Shown here: in pieces, positions 1 to 9,572 of the stretch
How positions within the stretch are numbered: the first letter of the stretch is position 1
Layout of the letters: every line of letters starts with the position of its first letter
Assembly: GCA_020091685.1 (NCBI GenBank)
Contig: CM034609.1
Coordinates: 14,538,023-14,602,022 of the forward strand
DNA from: Lutjanus erythropterus
Taxonomy: Eukaryota > Chordata > Actinopteri > Lutjaniformes > Lutjanidae
Direction of reading: 5' to 3'
Length of the DNA: 64,000 bases
Translations under genes and position numbers: made by a program
Notes under the pieces: model-generated
Database searches by the model: none
What the model saw: only the letters and a program-made list of their open reading frames with translations
What the model was told of the DNA's origin: nothing

Positions 1-884
1 GTATGCCCTCGGTTTGAATAAAGCCAAGGACATAGCTGCACATCACATGCATCAGAAGGTCAGGGACTTTTTACTTTAATGCAGTGGTCTTTCGGAGGTC
101 GGTTTTTAAGCGTCACATGCAAAGAACAAAAAACAATAGTCCCGTGGCTGTTTTAAGACTTAGGATCTGCAAATGAAGTGTATCGATGGTGACATAAATC
201 AGATTGATTGAATTTTAATGGCGGCATCTCCTCCTCTCACAAAGTTGAAGATGAATCCACATGCTCACAATGTCCTTTGTGCAGGCAGGTCAGAGAACGT
301 GCCTGAGACAAGATAAAGTATCGTAAACAGAGCTCTAGTATCACATTATTTCACAAAAGTCTCAAAGAGCTGCCTTTATCATATTTTCAATAGATGATCT
401 AGTTATTACTTCTCTGTCACTTGTTTAGTACAGTTAATTCTTAAACCAGGGATACACGCTAACAGCCCCTTAATCTGGAGGCCAAAGTATATTTTTGGTA
501 AGTTTTTGGTGATACACTTATGTAAGTTTAACAAAATTTAACATAGACACAATTTAACACAACCGTGATACTTGTGTCGTCCACTTTTCCCTTTAAATGT
601 GATGTGGTGTTTCCTGAAGGCACTGATTACGATGAAATTCAGTTAGACTTCTTGGCAAGTTGCATCCATTTACTTCTAAATTTTTATTGCTGTTTTGTTT
701 TTTCATAGTCTTTTGTGTTTGTGGTTCTTCTGTGAGGATCATGCTGGCAGTTTGAGTTGGCTTAGTAGGTGCAAAGGAATTGAGGTGTTTGTGGAATTGT
801 TTTTTGCTGTTTTTGTTTTTTATTGAAATAACACAAATAATTCTGCATATTTAGTCATTAGTAAATATTCAATCTGATATGGCA
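1..884. other. Non-coding stretch, no recognised feature
   Basis: AT-rich intergenic or intronic sequence with T-rich runs near 680-700 and 800-830. No open frame of interest and no repeat I recognise. The last part may contain the unrecognised left half of the repeat that follows. Confidence 0.5.
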
Positions 885-1070
885 CACAAACATACTAGAT
901 GGTAAAACATCCTGAACATGGAAAAATATCGAGAAATACAGGGAGTGGGCAGGGTCTCTGCAGATGCAGCCACCACCACACATTTGTAGTGAGTCATTTC
1001 TGGTAATTATAAGGGTTTATGTTTTTGAGTCTATACATAGTTATGAAAATGTTGCGTACTATGCCTTTAA
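885..1070. mobile_element. TTAA-bounded MITE, partial (family A)
   Basis: The stretch around 915-990 (GAGAAATACAGGGAGTGGGCAG, then CTGCAGATGCAGCCACCACC) aligns by eye with 11750-11815. Both copies then end in GAAAATGTTGC and a TGCCTTTAA right end. The element therefore ends next to a TTAA at 1067-1070, as expected of TTAA-target DNA transposons such as piggyBac or Kolobok types. The left terminus is not recognisable, so the copy is truncated or diverged. No coding capacity. Confidence 0.6.
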
Positions 1071-1073
1071 GAT

Positions 1074-1545
1074 TGGGCTAATAGTTCACTTCTTACTTCT
1101 TTCTCCTTTAGTTCTGACATTGTTTTAAATCCCATTCATGCTCCAACTCATAACGTGTTGTAAAAAAAAAAAAATGGGTAAAAGGCCTCTTTCATCAGTA
1201 ATTGATAGGTGCTTGTTTTGGTTCAGCGGCCCTGTGTCACTCTTGCCACTATGCGTTAGGAATATATCAGAGCTGGAGCGGTGTGTGAAGGTGGGGAGAT
1301 GGTGGAAACAAGTGTGTCATGACCAGAGAGAGTGACACATACGCCATGCTTGTCAGGATGACTAATAGCCCGGGGCAACAGGTCTCGCTGTGGGGTGTTA
1401 ACAATCAGCCAGGCCTCAGGTTGTAGCCTGACAGCCAGCCATGTGACTGGGCTACAAGTTGGTCACCTGCACTCTGTATATCCTAACAGAGCCTTTATGT
1501 CAACTACTGTAAAAGATATCATTGTTCCCAGCTGCTAAAAATGAG
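1074..1545. other. Non-coding stretch
   Basis: Includes an A12 run near 1162 and no recognised repeat. A 65-codon open frame at 1138-1335 has no family resemblance and starts upstream of a homopolymer, so I treat it as chance. Confidence 0.5.
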
Positions 1546-1684
1546 TTACACATTATTTTACAGTACACTAATAAGACATAACAACCTATACTTTGTATCA
1601 ATTAGACATGAACTACAAATTATATGTTCTTTATTAGACTTTATTAGAAGGTAATTAGGGACACATTACAGCAGAACTGTAATG
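1546..1684 (+). mobile_element. TTATTAGAC-family repeat, single arm
   Basis: Starts CATTATTTTACAGTACACTA, then AATAAGACATAACAA, TTTGTATCAA, TATGTTCTTTATTAGAC, TTATTAGAAGGTAATTAGGG and ACACATTACAGCAGAACTGT. The same ordered blocks recur at about 4.1, 27.0, 30.9 and 44.0 kb. Only one arm is present here, whereas the 30.9 and 44.0 kb copies carry both arms in opposite orientation. It encodes nothing. The outer end resembles the ACTTTATTTTACAGT ends of fish non-autonomous DNA transposons; the superfamily is not certain. Confidence 0.8.
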
Positions 1685-2451
1685 TTCTGTTTTCTTTGAT
1701 CCCATCAGATGGCGCAAATAATGTTGATCAAACCTACCTGCTCATAAAGAAACATCAAATTAAGAATACTGAATCTGTCCTTGTTATGATATGTCACATA
1801 TATTTACATTTTAAAACAAGCTTTATTTCCAGAACAGCCTACATTAACTGCCCGATCAACCCCTTACAAAGCTGATTTTCTTATGAATAGAAGTCAATTA
1901 AATCTCACAACAAATTTCTGGTGGTCCTTTTTTATTGTCCTGACACATTCTACATAACTGTTTACAGGGTGGGCAAGGCTGTCTGCCCACACCATATAAA
2001 AACAGCTTAACACACCTGGAAAATAAAATGCCGTTGGAAAACGCTTGTCTTCCAGGGCAACATAAAATCCACCACCTCTGCTCAGGAGTAATTGGCTGTT
2101 AACACTGTTTTAACAAACCTGAGCTCCAGTGTTACACTGATGTGCAAATGAACAGGCATAATTGGAAGAGACGTCAACCAGTGTTGGCACAAAGAAAACC
2201 AGTAGTCACTTGAGTGTGGGTGTGGAGCCGTGCTGTATTTATTTTATGTAAATGACGTCACTGCTGTTCGCACTCTGGACGGTAAACAAGATCTCTTCCA
2301 GTGATTTTTTTATAGATAGTTATCTGTACAACATGTACACCTATCTGTATCTGTACGGCATGTTCAGCATGTTCAGGTAGGTGTATCTTATTTCAGGTGT
2401 TGTGCAGCCAGTTAACAATTATTTCACAATGGATATGAAATTCCAGAAAAC
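1685..2451. other. Unique non-coding stretch with a full CRE palindrome
   Basis: No repeat recognised. It contains TGACGTCA, the full cAMP-response-element palindrome, at 2253-2260, and a short inverted arrangement at about 2315-2350 (AGATAG ... CTATCT around GTACAACATGTAC). Confidence 0.4.
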
Positions 2452-3039
2452 CAGAGATGGGAAGTGACAAAGCGCAAACACTTAGTTACTGTAATTAGGT
2501 CGAATTTTCAGTTATCTCTACTTTATTTGACAAAATCGTGACATTTTACTTTTTACTTTTTAACACAAATATCTGTGCTTTCTACTCCTTATCTTTTCCA
2601 AATTCATAACTTCAGTTTTAAAGGATTTGAGGGAAATTTTCGGTTATGTTAATATCGCATCATTCAGCTTTCCCAAACTCAAGATGGACTTCAGCAAGAA
2701 CACATCAAAATGACAATTTCATGGTCTATCCATCACTGCATATTAAGCATGGCAGAAGTAACAAGACAAAAACAAAGTAAGAACACACAACAAGACAATA
2801 AAGATGTAACGACAAAAAACAACAACATAAAAGGCATAAAAGATGAAAAAATTACATAAAAGACGAAAGAACAAAAAGAAAAAAAAGAAGTTACTAGACA
2901 AAAAAACAAAAAATGTAAAAATGCAAGATAAAAACAATGTCAAAGATGTAAAAGTTTCAGTTAGCTTTGCACAGAAACAGCAGGTGTACTGTAAATGTAT
3001 ACTTGAGTAAAGAACATGTGGATTTTTGCCACCTCTGCA
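2452..3039. mobile_element. Non-autonomous element with internal A-rich array, copy 1 (family B)
   Basis: Left end AGAGATGGGAAGTGAC, then TACTTTATTT and TTTACTTTTTA ... TTCTACTCCTTA, as in the common fish repeat that starts GAGGTGGGAAGTAAC. The right end is ACTTGAGTAAAG ... GCCACCTCTGC, roughly the inverse of the left end. Between 2755 and 2960 lies an A-rich degenerate array of ACAAGACAAAAAC, AAAGATGTAA and related words. The whole order, including the array and the following AGTTAGCTTTGCACAGAAACAG, recurs at 23.88-24.54 kb. A 101-codon open frame on the minus strand through the A-rich part is a low-complexity Phe/Leu/Cys-rich artefact. Confidence 0.75.
2755..2960. repeat. A-rich degenerate minisatellite inside family B copy 1
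   Basis: Words such as AAGATGTAA, ACAAGACAAAAAC, ACATAAAAG and ACAATGT recur every 15-30 bases. The same words make up 24165-24345, so the array belongs to the element and did not arise independently at each site. Confidence 0.7.
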
Positions 3040-4071
3040 GACAACCAAGTTTTAAATGTCAATACAAGATACATAGAAAGTAGTGATTAAGACTCAGTTG
3101 TTACCTACATCATGAGCTATTCAGTGTTGCGTATACTAAATCTTTATGTTTTTTTCTGATCTTTTTACTCTCGCAGTTCTAAAATAAACAGCCTTTAAAC
3201 AGTTTTTATGTTGTCAAATGCATGAATCTTGCGCTGTCAACATGTAGGTTTAAGATGCACACAGCCAGCTGTATATAATATCAAATGTTCTGTGTAATGG
3301 CAGCATGTGCTGCTAAGTCTGGTAGAAAACAGGTCTCTCGAGTGCTGCTCAGCACAGTGCTGACGTGTCCACTCCGGTCTTAATACTGTACGTGCAACCT
3401 CTATACCTCTGGCTTTCATCAGCCGATTTCAATATTGAGAGTTAAGAGATTGTGACACACACGTAAAGGTATTTTTTCTGTCAAGATGCCTTTCTACTTG
3501 TACACAATGATAGAGCAAGTTCTAGGAAGAAATAGTAAGTCACAATCACCCCGTACAGGAAGTTGGCCAACAGACAAGCTTCTTAGTTTTCACCAAGGCG
3601 TCTGACAAAGCGGTCCAACCGGTGGCTGTCTACAGTTAACACATTGTTTCACCCATTCTAATATTTCAAGGTAATTACTGGGCGAGACATTTTTCAGCAT
3701 TGACATGATTGCTTAATTATCTAACACTGTGCTTAAAGGCCCAAAAGTTATAATTTCACAAGATTATATGTGACTGGTCACTGTATGTAGAGTACTACCA
3801 TGCATTTGTGAAGATGTAAAAGGGAACAGTGTTGCACAGGGTCTTGAACAGGCAGGTTTTGACCCCCTATGGGTGAGTGCGAGCGTAAATGTCACTCTGA
3901 ATTGATGAACTGCCTTCTGTGCTGACTTGTCAAATAAAGATTCTCAGCTGTGGCAAGAAGACTTAATGATCCATGTGATCTGATCTGAAGCGTTAAGCGT
4001 CTTTAAATTGTTTTAAAAGCCGTTCCCAGTTATCACAATTCATAATTTCACCTATTGTTAACTTCTACAGT
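3040..4071. other. Non-coding stretch
   Basis: No repeat or gene recognised. It is of moderate complexity and is not similar to other parts of the window as far as I can see by eye. Confidence 0.45.
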
Positions 4072-4172
4072 GTGAAAAACTTTCACAGTACACTTATAAG
4101 ATGCAACAAACTGTAGTCTGCATTAAATTAGACAAAAAACAGGAATAATATGCTCTTTATTAGTCAGTAAAC
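4072..4172 (+). mobile_element. TTATTAGAC-family repeat, degraded arm
   Basis: Blocks CACAGTACACTTATAAGATG, CAACAAACTG, ATTAAATTAGACAAAAAACA and AATAATATGCTCTTTATTAG appear in the same order as in the 1.55 and 30.9 kb copies. The copy stops after the CTTTATTAG block, so it is truncated and older than the 1.55 kb copy. Confidence 0.65.
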
Positions 4173-6934
4173 AAACACAGCTGTGCAGCGTTCTGCGAAG
4201 TGAAATTGCTGTTTGTGTGCAAAGAGTCTTGGTGGCTTTGAAGAGAGTAGATGGCGGCTTCAGTTCCCCGTCAAAGAAGGCTGTATAATAATATTTGTGA
4301 ACATTTATTTACACTCAAATCTTTGTGGATGCTTAATGAGAAACTAAACTTTGATATATATATTCTTTAATATTTGTTAACAGCAATAAGCTACTGTAGC
4401 TAACATTAGATTAGAAAGTTTCAGCTGCTCAGCTGCTTCCCTCTCATTCAAGACTTGTCCCTCTTCTCTTTATCCTATCAGGCTGAAAAATGGCAAATTA
4501 TGGTCATCAGCTGGTTGACTGGTACAATAATAACTAATAATAACTTATTGATTACTAATAATTTAATTATTAGTTACCCTTAAAATGTTGTTGCAGGATG
4601 TAATGTAGTTACAGTGTAACTTTTAGAACATGTGACACTGGGCCAACCTACCGAGTGAAATTCCAAAGTGTCGCCATCCGCACGTTATTTTAAATCTGCT
4701 GGTATGTTGTCCCAGTCTTGTCCCTTCCACTTTCTGGAGATGATGTGACGTTTTAGCAATGTTGCAACAGTGTCATTACACAACATGCGGGAAATGTCAT
4801 GCAGAGGACACTTAACAGACAAAAAAAAAGTCATATAGCACCAACATAACGAATGGCAACACTGTAACTGTAATGTTGCAATAACATAGTTACGACATCA
4901 CAAATGATACGTCACTTTGGCAACATTGCAGGGACATGCTGCATTTTTAGGGACATTATACTGAGCAGTTATTAAGCAATACCTAATTACTTCATAATTG
5001 CCTGACCTGATAATCTTGTGCACTATATTGCAAAATGTCACAGCTTATTACATCAGTAATTTTTGTAATCAAGTATATTTTCAGATGAAGTATCTACAGG
5101 TTAAACTCTATTGTGTATATGAATATGCATGAATTTTATGTGGTTGTAAAATTGTGCCTTTAACACATGCAGTAAGGTGACTTGTGCTTGACTAAAATCT
5201 GGCATAAACGCCATGTTATGTTAAAATCTAAATGATATGTGTATCGTATTTCTCTCAGGGCAGTTGTTTTTGTGAGTCATGCAGTAATCTGAGGGGAATA
5301 TTTTTCCTCCAATCCAGAGATGTGACTGCCTGAGGTCTTGGCAAAGTCCCGCACAGTCCGGGAAAAACTCTGCTGAGCACTTGTGATTAAGTGTCTTTAT
5401 TTAAGCCCATGAACTCAAACGAGCAATCAGAGCCAAACCGAGGCTCCAAACTTCCTCAAAATCATGTTGCTGGAAGCTCTGAAGAGTGTTACTGACCGCC
5501 TATCATCATTTCTCTCCTGTCAGCTGGTACTGCACATTATACTTTAGTTGTTAGATTCACTAACTTCGCAATTAAACAAAAGACATTTAAGGTTTTGCTT
5601 TCAAGTATTGCCATTTTTTTTTTTCCTGGGAAAGGCAATACTTTGATATTTCTGCCAAAACTTGAAATATACTCCTCTATACAGGAGTAATTACTGCTAT
5701 ATTATTATTGTAGCACCTATTGACAAAGGAATTATGCTTAAATATAGCAAGGTCATGTCCTGGTATATAGTATTTTCCTAAACCGACAGATCTGGGACAC
5801 TCTGTCTCTTGGCCTCAATCCAGACGTCTGCAGTGGCCTCATTTCATTGTTCTACTGTGCTATCATGACTGTAACTATGTGTATATGCATAATATTTCAT
5901 ACATGCATACAAAATAATATTTTAATCTATCCCAGCACTTTACAAATTTTCTGAATTCTGCACTACTTGAAGAAGCCGGTGCACAGAGGAAAAAAAGGCG
6001 GGCTGAGAAAAAGTCCTGAGAACAGGTTGAGAGATGCAACACGTCTGGATGATAAAGCATGTTTTGTTTTCTGTGGTTTTTGTGAATGAATTTATGTTCC
6101 TGTGTGCAAGCAGCCCAGGTCTTGTCTCTACCTGTTTGACGGTGAAATTCCCACATTCTCTCTGTCTTGCTCACATCACTCGCCCTGATGAGCAGATAAT
6201 GTCAAGGAAGTTGGATCATGGACGTGTTTTTATTTAGTCTCCTCAACGAGGTGTGATAATATGCTGTGTGATAAGAAACAATATACAACACTGCTGCCTC
6301 AGTTCAACAAGCAACTGTCTTCATTTGTTGCGTAATTCTAAATAAACTACCGAATCCTCCATTAAACTGTGTAACTTATCATAAGCTTTTAACAAACAGA
6401 GCTTAAGTGGGATTGAAGGGTTGTGATTTTATCGGCCTGCGTGTGACACACAGGTATGACACCAGCTGGGGTGGGTGGGGGCCAGAGGGGGTGTGGGTGC
6501 GCAACCGTGCTAAACACTATTTTTAGAAACATTTAAAGGGTGGATGAGGTCAGAGCACACCTCAGGGGTGATTCAGTGGCACTAACTTGTGAGACTGCGT
6601 CTGGCTGGTCAGCACAGATGTTGAAGCACCAGATAAACACCAGGAGACACTGCAGATCACTGGTTTGATTTTCTCTGTAATGATAAGCTGGGAAATTTTT
6701 GACTATGGAGCAGTGGTTTCATATCCATATAAGGGATGCATGGATCGTTTTTTTTTGTTGTTTTTTTTTAGCAATGATACATCGATACACTCAAGCTTAT
6801 CATTTGGTGTCAGTTCCTTTAAACCAGACATTCTCAGTTTTTCTGAGTCAAGGTGCCCTTACAAGATAGACCCCTCACGTGTCCCTTTAATTAATTAATT
6901 TAACGGCAGAAAGGAAACGTAGCATTGTGTGGTG
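4173..6934. other. Long non-coding stretch
   Basis: No gene recognised. Contains AATAA/TAATTATTAG-rich sequence around 4520-4570, homopolymer runs (A9 near 4821, T12 near 5614), and a lone GTGCCTTTAA at 5155-5164 that looks like the right end of a TTAA-bounded element whose left end I could not find. A G-rich run lies near 6470-6500. Open frames at 5875-6237 on both strands are short and unrelated to known proteins. Confidence 0.45.
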
Positions 6935-7160
6935 TAAGGCTGCAACTAACGATTATTTTCATTATCAATTAATATGTTGGTCATTTTCTCCAATGACTGT
7001 TTTTCAAAGCCCGAAGCGACATCCTCAAATCCCCACAAACCAAAGATATTTGGTTTACTGTCCCAGAGAGCTGAAGAAAACTTAATTAATTGTCAGAACA
7101 GTAAGCAGTTAATTTAGCAGTTGACAACTAATCAATTATTGAGTAATCGTTGCAGCGCTT
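6935..7160. mobile_element. hAT-like MITE
   Basis: Starts TAAGGCTGCAACTAACGATT and ends GAGTAATCGTTGCAGCGCTT, which are inverted with respect to each other. The interior (TTTTCATTATCAATTAAT, CTCCAATGACTG, AGCAGTTGACAACTAATC) matches the abundant fish repeat with GCTGCAACTAACGATTATTTT ends. Flanks GTGTGGTG (left) and GTGTGGGA (right) form an imperfect 8-base target duplication, as expected for the hAT superfamily. About 226 bases with no coding capacity. Confidence 0.85.
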
Positions 7161-7766
7161 GTGTGGGACAACTTTTCAGCTATAGATAGAAGTACAGTAA
7201 GATGCGCTATTTAAAGTGCCACACAGCAACAACATGTGTAACCTCTTCAAACAATTATAAACAACACATCTTGAAAGTTATAAGGACCTGAACAAAAAAC
7301 AGATTTATTTATTTATTTTCATTTATTATAATATTATAGTATTTCTATTTTTTTTTTACCCTTATAAGTACAAACATTGTTATTTAATTGTACTTATATT
7401 TGTTTCTGTAATACATTTGTATTTAATGGCCAGTATGTTCCCAGTTTGTGTTTTACTTTCTAAAAAGTGGTCATTATTTTGAAACATTACATACCCATTT
7501 AAGAAATTTTCAGGAATGGTGTTGGTAAAATTGTGACAAAAAATTAATTTTGAATGAATGAAATTTTAAGATGTTATACACATTTATGACACTTATGACA
7601 GGTGAGAATAAATGTAATAACCCTTATTTCGTTTTTTTCCACAAAGGTTCTCAAAGGAAAACTGATGGATGAACAAAAACTTAAAGCCATATCAGAAATA
7701 AAACATTAGACACAGATAATACAAAAGGAAGGATAACATAACATACTGTATAACTGATTAAAACGG
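7161..7766. other. AT-rich non-coding stretch
   Basis: Contains a TTTATTTATTTATTTTCATTTATT run near 7302-7326 in short pieces and a T9 run near 7350. No gene or recognised element. Confidence 0.5.
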
Positions 7767-8118
7767 TTAAAGGAGCAATACGTAACAAATTTATGCCCCA
7801 AAATGAGTACTGCTGTCCAAAGAGGGAGTTGGACTCATAAAAGGTTTATTAAATAGTTTGAAATCCTATGTGAAATATAATATGTGCTTGAAGTGGATTG
7901 TTTCCCCTGTCACCTACTCTTCAGACTCGAGGAAGCTCAGGCAGGCCGCAGGAACACTGCAGGAGTGCAAGCTATGTAAAAGTGAGAATCAAGCATTTAA
8001 AAGATTAGCTATTTAGAGACAGAGATGTTTATATAAACGTTTCTACAGGGATGACTTCAGAGGAAAGTGTTTTGCAAGCCTGAGTTGTTTTTGTGTTAAG
8101 CTCACATATGTCACTCAT
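7767..8118. mobile_element. TTAA-bounded MITE (family C), copy 1
   Basis: Starts with TTAAAGGAGCAATACGTAAC, followed by CCCCAAAATGAGTACTG, GACTCATAAAAGGTTTATT, GGATTGTTTCCCCTGTC and GGAGTGCAAGCTATG. The same blocks recur at 53.31-53.51 kb. The end near 8100-8118 (AGCTCACATATGTCACTC) is a weak inverse of the start. It has the TTAAAGGNGCAAT-type terminus frequent in fish non-autonomous DNA transposons. The right boundary is uncertain. Confidence 0.6.
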
Positions 8119-8620
8119 ACTGTGCATGAGAGCACAGCCAGGCATCTTAATCTTTTTGTTGATGACAGACAGAATTATACAGTCAACAGCTGGGAGCTCT
8201 GGGAACGCTGCTCTTGTTCTTGTGTCTGTGTTGTATCTGCATGTACGGATATTTCTGCGTGTGTGTCCTGCCAGTGTAGCATTTCTGCGAGAGTGTGTGT
8301 ATCGCAGCAGGTTCAGACGGCCAACACACTAACCTGTTTAACTCACTCGGCGCCTGAGCCACTGATGGGGGCCCTTTACTGCTCCTGGTTGGTCCAGCCC
8401 CTAAAACAAGCTCCCGGGCTGCAGCAGCGGTTAAGACCCAAACCAAGCCTCCATTCACCTCATCAGGCCGGCTGTTTATTTTCAGAGGCATTAGAGGAAA
8501 CACTCGACAGAGCTTATCAGATCCAACAGTCGTACGTTTTTGTTTTTTTACACACAGGCCTCTTCTCAACTCAGCCTCATTTTCAGTAATTGTTTTCTTT
8601 CTTGCTTGGTAGAATAACAC
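8119..8620. other. GC-richer unique block, open on both strands
   Basis: Two long frames overlap here: plus strand 8122-8589 (155 codons, the longest in the window) and minus strand 8183-8620 (145 codons). Neither resembles a known family. Both are Cys/Ser/Thr-rich with no domain, signal peptide or membrane segment. Mutual openness is expected of a GC-rich, stop-poor stretch. The part after 8335 has the texture of a regulatory element (CCTGAGCCACTGATGGGGGC, CATTCACCTCATCAGGCCGG). I do not call a gene. Confidence 0.35.
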
Positions 8621-8894
8621 GGAGGGCTACATTTAACACAAGTTGTAAGGGAATCCGTCAGTGTAAACAAGGCAGATACAATGCACACTGGGATTTTATC
8701 TGAGCCTTTTCTGTTATTCTGTGTTTTTTAAGGGCAGGGCTGGAGCAAATATTGGAGTGTACGTGTGTTAAAGTGAAATTGGTCGAAATGAAATATAGGC
8801 TGTTTTGACCCAGAGTCTTCAACGTCTCTGTTTTCTTCAATTACTGCTTCACTAAACATCAGATCCACTCTTGGCTTCTATTGGCTCTGTGGAG

Positions 8895-8951
8895 ATACCA
8901 GACTGATACCAGACTGATACCAGACTGATGCCAGACTGATGCCAGACTGAT
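8895..8951. repeat. 11-base minisatellite, 5 copies
   Basis: Three perfect copies of ATACCAGACTG followed by two of ATGCCAGACTG (one A-to-G change shared by neighbours), then a partial unit. The near-identity of the copies suggests a recent slippage origin. Confidence 0.9.
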
Positions 8952-9059
8952 AGGTATCAGGGTATAAACTGCTTCATTCTTAACAGTATAATTATATCAG
9001 ATTTCAAACTATTGTTCCGTTTTCTCTTTACTCTACTATTACTATTAATACTATTCGTG

Positions 9060-9572
9060 AGATATTTTTTTTGAATTAATGAGATAATTTTAATGTTTAA
9101 AAAAATCAGCTGTTTCATTTGAATTTTTTTTGATAATTTTTCATTTTAAAAAATGTATTTTTTTTTTCTGAATTTGTGAGATAATTTTTCACGTCAAATA
9201 AAAATTAGGCTGTTTTTCTGATTTCACAAGATAATTTTTCATGCAAAAAGCAGTTGTTTCTGTTCTTCTGAATTACTGAGATAAATTTTCAGGTACAAAT
9301 CGGCTCTGATTTTCTCATTCATGCGTTAATTTTTCATGTAAAAAAAAAAATAAATAAATTCTGTTTTCCTGAATTAATGAGATAATTTTTCATGTCAAAG
9401 TAAAAGATATTTTTTCTTGTAAAAAAACAATTGTTTCTGTTTCTCTATTAAATAATCTTTAGGTAAAAAGAAATTGGCTTTGTTTTACTGAATTAAGAAT
9501 ATTTTTCTCATAAAAAAATCTGTCATGATATTTTTATTTTTACATAAAAATTCAGAATTCAGAAAAACAGAG
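9060..9572. repeat. Degenerate ~50-base tandem array, about 9 units
   Basis: The motif GAATTAATGAGATAATTTTT, with changes, starts at about 9073, 9121, 9170, 9220, 9270, 9317, 9371, 9444 and 9490, so most steps are 46-54 bases. Each unit continues CATGT, an A-run, and CTGTTTTTCT. The array closes at 9551-9572 with an inverted half-unit (TTCAGAATTCAGAAAAACAG). Divergence between units is high, so the array is old. No coding frame. Confidence 0.85.

Noticed and set aside
2353..2375. p53-type response element (CGGCATGTTCAGCATGTTC)
   Set aside because: The two half-sites overlap by one base and each has a mismatch at the first position; not a proper site.
2743..3048. 101-codon minus-strand frame
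   Set aside because: Low-complexity Phe/Leu/Cys-rich translation of the A-rich array inside a transposon copy.
4740..4930. Inverted repeat around GCAATGTTGC words
   Set aside because: The order of sub-blocks does not match when reverse-complemented; only scattered short words are shared.
8895..8951. CRISPR-like array
   Set aside because: Units are contiguous 11-base tandem copies without spacers; the host is a vertebrate.
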